Shown piece after piece: positions 21,645 through 33,998 of a stretch of 64,000 nt of DNA (within the stretch, counting starts at the first letter, position 1; every line of letters begins with the position of its first letter). Under the pieces are notes generated by a model. The model was not told the DNA's origin and did no database searches. It saw nothing but the letters and a program-made list of their open reading frames with translations. Source of the stretch: Sequoia sempervirens (lineage: Eukaryota; Streptophyta; Pinopsida; Cupressales; Cupressaceae); the NCBI GenBank assembly GCA_007258455.2, contig VDFB02193867.1:570009328-570073327 (forward strand). Direction: 5' to 3'. The translations under genes were made by a program, and so were the position numbers.

Positions 21645-22770
21645 TGCCATGTCATAGAAGAGGTAAGTGTTATTTTTTTGCACATTAGATTTAAATTTTG
21701 TTTGCATTTGAAAAAATGGATTGTTTTTTATCAGTTTCATGTTTTTTTGAATTATATAACAAATCATATAAACCTTGAGCCACAACTAAATTTAAATGAT
21801 GAAATGCTTGAGGAAAACCCTAGGATGCCTGACCCTTCTCCAACCCTTCCAACAAACCCTGGACAAAGCCAAGAGGATTTGTTAGGGCATCTAGAACAAA
21901 ACAGAGTTGTAATTTCTAAATTAGTTTCAAAATTGAGGGATTCAACATCAAACCAGCATCACCTATCCCTTGTCTCAACATTGGAAGCAATGATGGTGAA
22001 TGTTAACATAGTCACAAATCAAATAAATCAATAGAAAACTTATAGAGATTCATGTTGTCAATTTTATGCAACAAAATTGTCCTATGATCAAGTGAAAAGG
22101 AAAGGCATAAGCAAAGAAAACATATCTTTTCTTTTTACGAATCATAGAACCAATGAACCTATTCCTCCAAATTCAAAGGCGTTTCCCATACATTGATGTA
22201 ATCATGATGAGATAAATAATAATTTTTGGGATAGGTGGTGGATGGTCTTTGACCAACCTCCATGTAATAATTATGAGGTGCTTCTCTATTTTCTTAGAAA
22301 AGTATATTGTGAGTTTATCCTTCATGAAATTCCTAATTATTTTGATATGTGAGACTTTCAAGGTAGAGGTGGAGGCTCTACCCAAAATTGACCAAGAGCT
22401 CGTTGGGTAGATAATCGTGAACATCAAAGAACACTAGGAAAAAGAACTATTTATCATCTAACGGTTCTAATAGCCATCAGGGAGAGTATGGAGGTGCAGA
22501 CTCTCCATGCAGTTGCTAGCTTGACAGACACCATTAAGGAGCATGGCACACAATATCCCAACCTTTTGCCTCATAGGATGATGCAACAGCTCGACCATCT
22601 AACTCTAGTGCCCCTAGCTCTCATATATGCTCAAAGTGTTGTAATCTATGCTTTGGGAGAGATAGTGATGCAAAGGGTGCAGATGGTTCCACCTCTCATG
22701 TGTGTTCTCATTGTCCTTATATATGTTATGGGAGTAGCAAGGGTCATCAAGGTGGTGCATTAGATAATGT
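21645..22770 (+). pseudogene. Degenerate gene-like segment with two CxxCxxxC motifs, unrecognised
   Basis: A short first exon is suggested by ATGCCATGTCATAGAAGAG followed by GTAAGT at 21663. Downstream frames carry protein-like text (for example NLNDEMLEENPRMPDPSP and SKLVSKLRDSTSNQHH), then stops and frame changes. Near 22616-22720 one frame reads SHICSKCCNLCFG and, 24 residues later, SHVCSHCPYICYG: two copies of a CxxCxxxC pattern in a Ser/Gly-rich context. I cannot assign a family. It may be a decayed transposon or retroelement ORF. The neighbouring Copia gag remnant is on the opposite strand, so it is probably unrelated. Confidence 0.3.
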
Positions 22771-22809
22771 AGTGATGACAGATGAGTTGTTGAATGAGGT
22801 GTATGTTGG

Positions 22810-23480
22810 TCAAATGCAAGTATGTTGATTTGAATTTATAGATCCATCCTTCTTCTTATCCCCTTTAGGACTTCTTTTTTCCTTGGACCTTCCTTGTACA
22901 TGCAAAGAATCTTTCAAGATTTTGTTCATGGATTTTCTTATCATTTCCTTTAAAAGGAGAGTAGCAATAAGATTGTCCATTTTTTTCTCTACACCATTAC
23001 CACTAATGGAAAGCACTAATTTTTTCAATTATTAAGTAAAGAGAAAATTAATAAGATGCATTTATCTTCCTCATACAAATTAACATCTACAAAATCAAGC
23101 TAACTTAAAATCAAACTAAAAACATTCAAATGATCTATAATAGAATCACCACCTTTTATTTTCAATGAATATAATTATATTATGAGATATAACTTATTAG
23201 TAATACTTTGGGTTTGATAAATATCATTTATCCTATTCCACAATTTGTGTTAAACATTCAAGAGGACATAATATGCAAGACACAGTTGTATGATTTCTTG
23301 TGCCTTATTGCCTAGTTTTAACCAATCTTCATTAAACACATTAGATGACTTATTTTCACTTGAAGAAAGCAACTATTGATCTCTTTCTTCAAGGGGATAC
23401 TCCATCTTCAACTTCCACATCTTGTATTTGGTACTATTAAATGTATTGATATTCATACATGAAGTAGAAGTTGTGCTATA
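22810..23480 (-). pseudogene. Copia gag pseudogene
   Basis: Minus-strand frames show the Copia gag order. The N-terminal part reads KMWKLKMEYPLEER, then EDWLKLGNKAQEIIQLCL and YVLLNV. The C-terminal part reads MDNLIATLLLKEMIRKSMN, then LHVQGRSKEKRSPKG. Stops and frameshifts separate the parts. No zinc knuckle, protease, integrase or RT follows, because the remnant is cut off at about 22810. A primer-binding-site-like sequence lies upstream at 23586-23597, giving a consistent orientation. Confidence 0.75.
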
Positions 23481-23585
23481 CAATTAATTTCTCAAATATG
23501 CAAAAGAACAATCCAAAATATCTCACTATAACCAAAAATCCTTCAACAATTAATAGAAAGGTGTCCTTATCTATGAAAAATATTA

Positions 23586-23597
23586 GCTCTAATGCCA
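23586..23597 (-). other. Primer-binding-site-like sequence of the decayed Copia element
   Basis: The minus strand reads TGGCATTAGAGC, two changes from TGGTATCAGAGC. It sits upstream of the gag remnant in the right orientation. Confidence 0.55.
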
Positions 23598-23599
23598 AA

Positions 23600-24200
23600 T
23601 TTTGATAAAAAAGGTGAAACTAATACAATAATAACTTCTACAAGTGTATGCAATTCTAAAATTTTTTTCATAAATAAGAATTGTCATATGAATAAAATTG
23701 TGTGATTGATTAATCAACAATAATAGATAAATCAATAAACCATATTAGACACATGTTTTACGTCACGGAGAAACTATTTCAATAGAAAAGCTCCACACAA
23801 GAAAGAGGACAAGTATGTATTAAATTTTAAAGGACAGATACATCCACACACTATCACTCCTCACTGTGACAACACTTTGGCAACACTAGTGTACCTATAA
23901 ATAATATCATAAAAGTACCATCTCCTTATTTTAATATATAGGCATGAAGAGAGGAAAAACTATAAGTGGTTTACCAAAATAATGAATACCAAAACTATGG
24001 TAGATCATACAAAACACCATACCTGCCTTGGAGAGCATCTTTCAAGAATTGCAAATGCATCAATGACTTCACATGGGTGTAATCAATTGGCCCCTTAAAT
24101 ATAAAGTGTAACCAAAAAAGCATCTTAGATGTCATGATCCTCAATGACTCAACCCTCCAAAGTGTACACCAAAATAGAATAGCCAACTTGTGTGAGACCC
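23600..24200 (-). repeat. Probable 5' LTR remnant of the decayed Copia element
   Basis: It lies immediately outside the primer-binding site. The minus strand contains TTTCTCCGTGACGTAAAACATGTG, similar in layout to the R-U5 part of plant Copia LTRs (split here as TTTCTCCGTGACG then TAAAACATGTG). The outer end and TSD are not recognisable. Confidence 0.35.
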
Positions 24201-24214
24201 GTCTTGTCATACGA

Positions 24215-24960
24215 GATTCCCACTCAATCCTAGCACCTATAATTAGGAATATGCATTTAGCAACCTAAAATTCAACTATATATACCATCGTTGTGTGCCC
24301 TACCTTATTCATGAATGCACATGACAACTAATATCAATATTCTAAGATTAAATTATACAATATTTTTTTATTCCACTCTAGACGTCCAAGGACACTTTCC
24401 AAGAGTGTCTTGATACACATTAATACATAAGATTGCAAGGTAAATGGAACCTTAATCCTAACATAAATGTACATGTTGAAAAATGTGTAAAATGAAGTCA
24501 AAAGGAAAAGTAATCCATTTGAAGTTCATCACTTAAGTGAGAATTTAAGTGAATGAGGGAAAGTACAAGTGATGTATTTTTTACCATTGTACCATTAAAC
24601 TCAACCAAAAAATACAGGTGGTTTAAGTCTAATTGAACCTAATATTCAAGGTCTTTGTTTGAAATATATATGAATCACTTGAATTATTAGTGTAAATGAA
24701 TCTTGGAAGTTAATACTTCACCATATCTAAGGCCAAAATAATTGGCAACAAGTCGATTATATTGACGAGATCATTATCACTCCTTACTTCTAATTGTAGG
24801 ATTCTTGTTTGGTTCAATTTATATGGAGAGCTTGGTAACACGTTTCTAAATTTCTCAATTAGAATCATTTTTTCACTAGACACGGGTTAAGTTTATGTAC
24901 ATCTTCCATTTGTTGGAATAGACAACTTTAAATAAACCCTTAGCTATATCATTCCCTTCT
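24215..24960. other. Intergenic, nothing recognised
   Basis: AT-rich, without supported genes. It leads into the tandem array interrupted by the LINE. Confidence 0.5.
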
Positions 24961-25205
24961 TAGGCCTCCAAAATATTTTAAATTCATTTGTTTGCTCAAA
25001 TATATTTGGGACTTCACTACATGTCAATGGTGATCCTAGAATCATCCTAAAATCATACTTCCTCCTAAATTAAAATAAGTGATTACCTTGTCCATTCCTT
25101 TCTTCCACTTATTTTTCATCAAACTCTCCACACTCTCACCCTACAGTTTCTTCAAATATTGGCATTGTCTTCTAACCAAATATTTTTTCATTTTCTCTCT
25201 TAAAC

Positions 25206-25221
25206 AAATCTTCTTATCCTT
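25206..25221. repeat. LINE target-site duplication, left copy
   Basis: AAATCTTCTTATCCTT is repeated at 32702-32717 directly after the LINE poly(A) run. Because the poly(A) merges into the repeat, the true length is 13-16 bp. Confidence 0.85.
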
Positions 25222-25329
25222 ATATTTATAAAAAAAATGGCGCGCGAAGGCAAGCAGGCGCGAAAATTCGTAGAGGATCAGTGATTTTGATGAGGGTTGG
25301 CGGATGGTGGTGTCGATTCGATCAGAAAG

Positions 25330-26945
25330 GTTAATGGCTCAACGAAACAACAATATCCAGCCCACATTCCATAGTGGGTATTTGAAAATGGTGTTTGGGT
25401 GGACAAGTGCCACTCGCACTACAGGCAGAATCAAAAAAGTAAAGACCAAATTGGAACCCAAAATGACCTCCAGCCAGCGATAGGGTTAGGCAGGTCCTCA
25501 GAGCAAGCACAAATACCAGTAGCTCGTGGTCAGAACACACAAAGATATGGAGCTCGTGGGCGTAGGCGTGGGTGGTTCTGGGAATGGGATCAAAATGGTA
25601 GCCAACCAGACTCCAAATGGAATGCCAGGGGAGGAGACTTCCAAAATCAAACCAGCAAAGTATGGCGAGAAAAAGGCCTAATCAACCCCAGACAGAATCA
25701 ACCGCTGGGAGAGGAGTATGAGTTTGGAAGAAGAATGAACAAGAGAGATCGTGATTTACTCAGAAGAAAAATAAACTGTACAAACTCCCAATTCAGGGAA
25801 AATAGAGATGTGAATCTGCAACCCAGAGGACATAAATTATATCAAATGTTGTTAGAGCTAATTAAAAAAGAGTTGCCAAGCTATTAGAGCGAGCCCTTTT
25901 TGTGAAATGGACTGGCCTAGCCTGTCCAAATGAGGAGATTAAAGCTTGGTGGGTAACCAAGTTCACAGACTGGGTAAGTGTCACTCCCCTTTTGAATTCC
26001 TTTTTTCTGATTGAATGTATAGATTTGGATTTGAAACTGGAAATTTTAGGAGACCACCTATTTATGAATGGGCACTAGTTTCACTACACAAACTAGCAAG
26101 CTAGTTTCCACCCATGGAATTATCGCTTGACCCAAATCCTGACCTAGATTAAATTAGTTGATTTACCATCATAATTCTAGAACATTGAAGCCGTGACAAG
26201 ATTGGGTGATGCCTTAGGAGTGTGTATTGGGGTGGATGAGGATTTCATCAATAGTAAAATGGGATCAGAACCTTGTGTTTTGGTTGAAGTTGATGAGGGA
26301 GTAGGGATCTATAAAACAATTGAGATATTAACTAAGTTTGGAAGCTGGCAGCAAGAGGTTGAGATCTAGGAGGGGTCAAGAAAAAAGAATTGCCTCTTTA
26401 GGAAATCAATCCAGGAGAGCACCTCAAACAGGACACCAAATGTCAACACAAACAATAATGACCAAGCGGAGCCCAAGGTTGTGCTCTCATAGAATACAAG
26501 CTCAGAAGACATGCCAGATGTGGGGAAAGACATGCTAGTCATGGGAGTCAGTGATGGTCCCCTCAAAGATAACATTCAGGTTGAGCAAGCCCTCATTTCC
26601 CTCATGGATGACACTAAAATTCTCCAAAAAGACATCCAAATAAAACTAAAGGAGTTAACTGATGGAGGAGCCAGTGGTGACTAGATCCTTCAACCTCCTA
26701 AAACTGTGCCTCAGGAGAACTCCCAAAACTTGGAAGCAACTTCAAATCCCCCCGATTGAAGAAGGAGAAGATGCACCACAAACAGATGAAGAAGACCCTA
26801 ATCAACTCTTAAATGGCGAGGGTGAGCTATGGGGGGAGGAAAAGGAAGGAGAATTATTGGAAATCAAGCAGCTACAACAGACTAAATCAAAGATAAAAGG
26901 CCCCAACATCAAGAAAAAGGCAGGAAGTCAAACAAAGCCAAGCTG
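25330..26945 (+). pseudogene. LINE ORF1 (DUF4283-like RNA-binding protein), broken
   Basis: The start is around ATG 25333. A basic, Gln/Arg/Trp-rich region (GARGRRRGWFWEWDQNG) follows after an early frame change. A segment like the plant LINE DUF4283 domain comes next (RALFVKWTGLACPNEE, then WNYRLTQILT and NIEAVTRLGDALG), matching the usual F-x-PW-P-F-P and L-x-IGxxLG pattern. An acidic, Lys-rich tail ends near 26945. Multiple TAG/TGA stops and frame changes occur, and the C-terminal zinc knuckle typical of many plant LINE ORF1s was not seen. ORF1 normally packages LINE RNA. Confidence 0.65.
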
Positions 26946-27016
26946 ATGATGGTTGGCAACGCCTCGAGGCAAAAAAAAATGATGATAGGGAAGGAGAGTA
27001 TCCTTCCCTCGACATA

Positions 27017-30000
27017 ATGAGGCTCATAACATGGAATGTCAGGGGTGTTAACGCCCTTGACAAATGGTGCATGGTCAGACACCAAATTGACCAATCAAAT
27101 GCAGATGTAGTGTTGTTGCAAGAAACAAAATGGAATAAGGAGGAAGGTGGAAAAAGGTTGGGCAGTTGGAAATAGTGGAATGGGCATCTCATGGAGGCCT
27201 CAGAGGCTTCTGGGGATTGGGGATCCTATGGAACCCTCTCTCAGTTTTAGGAGAAATAGAGTTAGAAGCTGAGAATTGGCAAGTAATCAATCTCAAGGAC
27301 ATAAGAAGAAATAATTATTTCTCCTGTATTAATGTATACGAACTTGTTTCAATTGAAGAAAAAAAGAGGCTATGGGATAGAATATTTGGAGAAATAAAAA
27401 GAAAAAGGACAGAGAAAGGGATTGTAGCAGGAGACTTCAATGCCACTCTAAGCAATATTGAAAAACAAGGGGGGTCTGAAAGAACAACGACCATTCAAAG
27501 AGACTTTCAGGAATTCATTGATAAAAAACATCCTTCTGGATATACAAACAAGAAATGGAACATTCACCTGGTCCAATAGAAGGAAAGGCTTCATCAACAT
27601 TGCAGAAAGATTAGACAGATTTCTCCTTTGGGGTGATTGGGGAGAATTGGAGGGCTCCCAAGAGGCCCAAATTCTCCCATACATAGGCTCAAACCACTTC
27701 CTAGTCCTTCTATCTTTCGGTCAAAATGATCCCCCCAAGGGTTGCCCATTCAAATTTGAATACATGCGGCTAAGGGACAATATGCTGCCAAACTTAATAA
27801 ACTATTGGTGGAATGAAGTGAGCCTCATTGGAAAAATAGAGCTTTACAAGGTAAACAAAAAACTTAGCTACATAAAAATTAAGCTTAAGGAGTGGAATAA
27901 GTCTCACTTCAAGAATATTTTTTAGGAGAAGGAAAGAATAGAACAAGAAATTTGAGCCCTGAATGAACATGTAATAGTTAGGGGTGTGGATGCAATTGAC
28001 TTTGAGAATGAAAAAAATCTAAAGGATGGATTGGTAGAAGTTCTCAAATGGGAGGAGTGCTATTGGCATCAAAAATCAAGAGAAGTATGGTTGAAAGATG
28101 GGGATAGGAACAAAAAGTTTTTCCACAAATCAACAATTGCAAAAATCAACAAAAAGAGGATTGCAAAAATCAAAAAAGCCAATGGGGAATCAACTCAATC
28201 AATTGAAGAAGTCAATAAAGAGGCAATTAATTTCTTTGGAACCCTGTTAAATAAGGAATGCCAAGTTAATAGGGCTAACAGGGACTACTTGTTGGATGCA
28301 ATCCCCCCATCATCACAAAGGAACAAAATAAACTCCTCTATCAAAAGGTATCTCTGGAGGAAGTAAAAGAGGCAGTCTTTCAGATGAACCCGGACAAGGC
28401 CCTAGGCCTAGATGGTTTCCCAGCTGGTTTCTTTCAAACCTTCTAGGATATTGTAGGGAAAGATCTTGGTGTAGCAGTAGAAGAATCCAGGAAGAAAATG
28501 ACAATGTTAGGGGCAATAAACCACACCTTTTTGGCTTTAATCCCTAAGAAGAAAAACCCACAAACAATGAGTGACTTCAAGCCAATTGCCCTATGCAAAA
28601 CGGTGTACAAAGTGGTTACAAAGATAATTGCCAACAGGCTCAAAAAAGTGTTGTAGGAGGTCATTTCTGAAGAACAAAGTGGTTTTGCACTAGGTCAGTC
28701 TATAGTGGAAGGAATCATCATAGCTCATGAAACAATCCACATAGCCAGGAAAAACAAAGAGGCATGCATGATTCTAAAGCGAGACATCCTCAATGCTTAT
28801 GACATGGTAGATAAGAGCTTTTTGTTGGAAGTATTAAGAAAATTTGGGTTTGGAGAAAACTGGGTAAAGTGGGTCAGAAGCTGCATTTCAACTCTAAAAT
28901 TTTTGGTCTTGGTTAATGGAACAGCAAATGGTTTCTTTTCATCCTCCAGGGGGCTAAGACAAGGCGATCCCCTCTCTCCGTTTCTATTCATAATTATGGC
29001 AGAAGTGTTGGCTAAAGGAATCAAAAGGCTCAAAGAGGAAGGTAAATGAAAAGGAATTCATGTAGTGAATGGTCTGGAGCCCTCAACCCACCTTCAATTT
29101 GTTGATGATACATCCTAATGGGTGAAGCAAGCAAAAGGGAAGCAAGAATGATTAAAAACTTTCTAAATATCTACTGCAGTGCATCCGGCCAAGACATCAA
29201 CTGGGGAAAATCCAAGATTTTCTTCCTAAACACTCAGCCAAGTCTGCAAAGAGATATAGCAAGGATCCTAAACTTGAAATTTGCCTCTTTGCCTGGTCGA
29301 TATCTGGGAATCCCTCTTTTTGCAGGCATCAACAAAAATTGCTACTAGGAGAATTTAATTAATAGCTAGAAGAATAAACTAAGCACTTGGAAGGGAAAAT
29401 GGCTTTCATCAACTGGAAGAGTCCTAATGGTCAAGTCTGTGTTATTAGCAATCCCAATGTACTCAATGTCATGTCTCAAACTTCCCAAAGCAGTAGAAGA
29501 TGCTATCACTCAAATCTTCAGAAGGTTCTTTTGGAGTGGCACGGGGGAACAAAACAAATTTCCCCTATTGGCATGGGATAAGATTTGCTTGCCTAAAGAA
29601 GCTGGAGGTGCAGGGATAAGACAACTTCCCCTCATGAATCAGGCCATGGGAGCCAAATTAGTATGGGACATTCACACCAAAGGAAACCAAAGATGGGTTA
29701 AAATTATAAAAAGGAAATATCTAGACTCATATGACCCAACAAGAATCCTTACAACTCTGAACCACCCAAGAGGATCAACAATTTGGAAGTTCATGTTGGA
29801 ATGTAGAGACATAATATCAGACCATGTCACATGGGAAGTCTGAGATGGTAATAGTGCATTCTTTTGGGATGACTCATGGTGTGGGAAAGAACCCATCGGC
29901 AACATACATGGCCTGGAGGAAATAAAAGAGGAGACTATTAGGCTATGGGGGAACAAGGTTGCCAATTATGGCAAAATGGTCCCAAATCAAGGAAGCTCAA

Positions 30001-31202
30001 GTTGGATCTGGAATGATCTGCAATCTCTCAACGCCCCTCAGAATCAGAAAGAAGCCCTAGCTAAGATCCTCAAGGAAAGATTTTTTTGTTCCATCTAATG
30101 GAAAGGATCAAATCAAGTGGTGTGGATCTGTAACTGGGACCTACAAGGAGAAACTAGGATACAAGGCTAAAGAAATAGCAATAGCCTGACAAGATTGGCC
30201 AAGCAAACTATTATGGGGAAACAAATGCTTGCCTAAGGCTAGTGTTTTTGCATGGTTGGCAATCCAAAAGAGAATTCTCACAGATGACAGACTAGCCAAA
30301 TTTGGAGTCCAAGGTCTGGGAAGGTGTAGCCTATGCAAAGAACATGTGGAGACAGCGAACTGCCTGTTGTTGTCCTGCCCTTATGCAATCGAATGTTGGA
30401 ATCCCTTGAGAGCCAAATTAAACCTCCAAGGCCCTATGCCAGAGGATCTCGCAACATGGTTCAAGATGTGGCCCCAAAAAGGTAACAAGTCAATGTTTAG
30501 TAGTATTTGGCAAGTCACTCCGTCCTTAGTAATTTGAAAATTGTGGAAGGAAAGGAATAGGAGAATATTCCAGGGGAAAGAATTGGATAAGGATAGACTA
30601 TGGGATAAAATTGAGAGAGCAATTGTTGAACTGGTCAATGAGGATGCTTGGCGCAAGGAAGGCAAGCAAAAAGTATTCACAAATTGGGATGACTATATGA
30701 TCAAAAACTTCCTAGGCCTCAAGCCACCCAATTTGAATGGGAATAGCTCCCTTCAATCCAAAAGGGCAATGAGAGCGGAGATAGTTTGGCAAGCCCCAGA
30801 CTTAGGGTGGATAAAAATCAATTTTTATGGTGCTGCCCATGGTAATCCAGGTCCGAATAGGGCTGGGTGCATTGCACGTGACCTTGAAAGCAAGGTTTTA
30901 GCAAAATGATCCATTCTTCTTACAATTGCACAGACAGTGAGGCAAAATTCAAAGCAGCAGCGCTTGGCCTACAGCTAGGTCGAGATCTAGGATACAGTCA
31001 GATCCACTTGGAGGGTGACTCATTGATAACCATCAACACAATTCACAAGGGTTCCACCCCTAACTGGAAAATTAACCATCTTCTGCAACAACTCAAGGAA
31101 CTAACAGACAAGCTTGCAGCCTTCAAAGTTAGTCACATATATAAGGAAGGCAACACTAAAGCAGATGAGCTGGCAAAATTGGCCACCGATATTGACAGGT
31201 AG
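27017..31202 (+). pseudogene. LINE ORF2: APE endonuclease, reverse transcriptase, zf-RVT and RNase H, broken
   Basis: Domains appear in the canonical order. The endonuclease shows ITWNVRGVN, LLQETKW and GDFNA; its terminal SDH motif is SNH, with the catalytic Asp changed to Asn. The RT shows LIPKKKNPQTMSDFKPIALC, a motif-A Asp in LKRDILNAYD, GLRQGDPLSPFLFI and FVDDT (the YADD-box equivalent). The zinc-binding region shows CSLCKEHVETANCLLLSCPYA. RNase H shows EAKFKAAALGL, EGDSLITI and NTKADELA, but its first catalytic Asp is Tyr (NFYGAAHGNPGP). In-frame TAG/TGA codons and several frameshifts (near 27530, 28365, 29115, 29420, 30905) inactivate it. The stop is at 31200-31202. Confidence 0.9.
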
Positions 31203-31605
31203 GTCACTACGTGGTCAAGCACCGAGAAAGGCATCGGGGAAGATTCTAATGCCGGTCTTTGTAGCGGTGACACACAAAAGCACATGACATTAAAGGCCAT
31301 CTCTATGCATCATTCTTGACAAGACAGGGGTCAACATCAAGAACATAAAACAAAAGAATAAATCAAGGCAAGAAAATCTCCTTGCAAAAGTCGGAGGCTG
31401 CATTAATAATCATCCTGGGGAATGTGTACCATCACCAAGCAAAGTAGAAGCTTGCCATGAACGAAGGCATTGATCGATACTTTGGTCATCATGAGGTAAT
31501 AGGGCCGTGGTTTACAAAAGGAAAATTCTATCCATTTTAACACAATTGCATTCCAAGTAAGCCAGAGTCAGAAACTTCCAAAAAGGGAGGTGCGAATAGT
31601 GAGAA

Positions 31606-32332
31606 ATGGAGACGCCATTGGCACTAGACACTGACAGGAAAATGCAGGCTTTCAGAGGGGAGGTAATGGACAAACGAGTACAAGGATTGCTAAAATCCTC
31701 TCATCCGCTCATTTTGTGGGCAACCAAAAAAGTGCTTGGGCTAGAATTCCTGAAAGCCTATCATAGAGCCAAAGGCAACACAGAGATCTCGACAATGTTT
31801 CTCGCGGTCCTTCTGCACATGGGTGTCTCAAAGGTAATGGGTAAAAAACTGACCCAGATGGTCTTTGTGCATGCTTGGTTGGGTGATATAGATGCAACTC
31901 TGGACAATGTGGATGACAAGAAGCAAATTCCTATGCCGTAAAATTACTACATGTTGTGCATGAGAGGCCGCGAGGTGATGAAATTTCCCTTGATTCACAC
32001 TATTGACCTAGAAGGATTTGAGCAATTATGGGCTGAGAGGGATAGAAATGTCTTCTTCCTTCTCAGGGCAATGAAATTGACCACCAATCTTCCTCATAGT
32101 TGGGTAAAGAGGTACATTGTGGATGAGGGGATGGAAGAAGAGATAGTTGCAGGAGATGACAAAGACTAGGACCTGGGTGAAGAAGAAGAATGGTTGGAAA
32201 ATGATCAACGAGACCCATAAGAGAAGGCCAAGAGCCCATCACACAAGAGATGTGGTTTAGACTGCCCCGTGATCACTAGTTACAAGGCATATTTGAAAAG
32301 GTACGAGTCAGAGGACAAAGATGAGGATGTTT
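31606..32332 (+). pseudogene. Third reading frame of the LINE, unrecognised acidic protein
   Basis: One frame from ATG 31606 to the TGA ending at about 32332 gives roughly 240 residues, with three interior stops (TAA 31939-31941, TAG 32167-32169, TAA 32218-32220). Each differs by one base from a Gln codon. The protein-like text is continuous: LEFLKAYHRAKGNTEISTMF, VFVHAWLGDIDATLDNV, IHTIDLEGFEQLWAERDRNV, SWVKRYIVDEGMEEE and an acidic/Lys-rich end. It lies between the RNase H stop and the poly(A) tail, inside the TSD, so it was part of the inserted element. I recognise no domain. It may be a captured host fragment or an element-specific ORF3. Confidence 0.5.
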
Positions 32333-33559
32333 GAGCAATACTTGGCTGCAACAGTTCGCTGACCAGTAGGGTAGTTTTTTTGTCATCTCAGTTATTTTCA
32401 TGTAGCTAAATTTTACACTAGCAGTGGATTATGGTTTTTTGAGTCAGTCCCAGATGTGGTGTTTGGTTAATTCAAGCCTATGTAATCTCTTTCTCTATAT
32501 AGGTAGTAGCTCTAGGTTGGCCATTATTACAGAAAAGGCCTCCTAGAATTTTGGCTGTAGAATCATGGTATGGATAGCTAGATTCTCTGGGTTGGTCACT
32601 ATTACAGAAAAGGCCTCCCAGTAATTTTGATGAACTCATGTAATCTTTCTAAAAATCAATACAGGGTGCTGCTCCTAACAGTGTTTATCGATCAAAAAAA
32701 AAAATCTTCTTATCCTTGCACCCAAGTCAATGTTAAGTAGCAATGTAAGATTCTCAATAAGTTCTAGTCTAAATTCAACATTTATTGGAATATAAATCTT
32801 CAACTTAATAGAAAACACTTAGCGGTAGCCTTTCTTTCTCAACCATCTATAAGTTTTAAATGAGGTCTAATCAAAGATATTTGGGACTTCACTACCTTTC
32901 AATATTGTTCTTGGGTTCATCTCAAGATCACCTACAATATTTATCCTAAATATGAATAAGTGATAGATGCATTAACTTTTATCTGTTCTCTTATTCTACC
33001 TCATCTTCTTATCAAACTCACCACACCCTCGCCCTACAATTATTTAAACATTAGCATTAACTTTTATCTAGGATTTTTTTCCTTTTCTTTGTCAAACAAG
33101 TTTATTTATCCTTGCTTCCTAAGCTTTCCCTTGTCCATCAATCTAATGTTAAATGGTACTATATTTTTTCCAATAATTTTTGGTCTAGACTCAATATTTG
33201 GTGGAATAGCTATCTTTAAGTTGGCAATAAACCCTTAGTTGTACATAGCCTTTCCTTCTCGGGCCTTTAGAATGTTTGAACGAGGTATTTGTTTGCTCAA
33301 ATATATTTGGGAGTCCTCTACCTTTCAATGGTGTTGTTAAAATCATCTCAAGATCACCTTCAATCTTTCTCCTAAAGACAAACAAGTGCTTACCCTTGTC
33401 CATTCCCTTGTTCCACACCATCTTCTCATTAATTATCTACGACCTCACCTTGAAATTTCTTCAAATATTAGTATTAGCTTTCACAAATCTATGGATCCTT
33501 ACTTCTAAGCTTTTCCTTGTCACTCAACTCAATGATAATTTGTAATTTAAGTTTTCCAA

Positions 33560-33998
33560 TAAGTTTTGGTCTAAAATCAACAATTATATTTGGAAGCCAA
33601 TAGTTGCAACTAATGTTCAAATGGTGGCTTGGAAGTTTCTCCGCCAAAAATTCTTTGCTACGAATTGTCTTAGATTTCTTCAAAACAATCATTCCAATGT
33701 CCATGTTGCCAAAGTTTGAACATGTTAAACATGCATTTTGGGAATGCCCTTTCATACATTACTAGATTGTTGTGGTTTCTCTCATGTATGTTGCCTTTGT
33801 AATCCTTCTTAAATGAAAAGATGCCTTGGTATTACTACTATTTCAAAATCCTTAATATCAATCATATATGGAAATATATGGAAAGCTACATGCAAGACAA
33901 TTTTCAATGGTCCTAATGATCATTTGGAACTTCAATTCAAAAAACTTGTTCTAGATTGCCACTTTTTCTTCTTGCATAGAAGAAACACTCAAAACTAA
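33560..33998 (+). pseudogene. LINE-like remnant (zf-RVT region)
   Basis: Pieces read WKPIVATNVQMVAWKFLRQK, then a Cys/His-containing segment, then GNIWKATCKTIFNG. This resembles the zinc-binding reverse-transcriptase C-terminal region of plant LINEs (W...K...FxW, HxxxxCP, IWKxR). Frame changes and stops are present. It follows unit 3 of the tandem array directly. Confidence 0.45.

Larger units (their letters stand above)
25222..32704 (+). mobile_element. Full-length L1-type LINE with three coding regions, inactive
   Basis: The element is bracketed by a 13-16 bp TSD, ends in a run of 11 A (32694-32704), and contains ORF1, an APE endonuclease-RT-RNase H ORF2 and an additional downstream ORF. 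Its 5' end begins with a GC-rich segment after 25237. Near the 3' end a ~60 bp stretch (TTACAGAAAAGGCCTCC...) is duplicated (about 32520-32630), and the terminus reads TTTATCGATCAAAA. At about 7.5 kb it is long for a plant L1 element, because of the third reading frame. All coding parts are broken. It inserted into unit 1 of a pre-existing tandem array. Confidence 0.9.
24961..33560. repeat. Three tandem ~380-430 bp units, the first split by the LINE
   Basis: The landmark CAAATATATTTGGGA or GATATTTGGGACTTC, followed by CACTACCTTTCAAT-like text, recurs at about 25000, 32875 and 33300. Each unit then contains CATCTCAAGATCACCT, CCTTGTCCATTCC, CCACACCCTCGCCCTACA and CCAATAAGTTTTGGTCTA in order. 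Unit 1 is 25006-25221 continued at 32718-32880 (about 379 bp once the LINE is removed). Unit 2 is about 426 bp. Unit 3 merges into a LINE-like remnant. The tandem structure therefore predates the LINE insertion. Confidence 0.7.
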
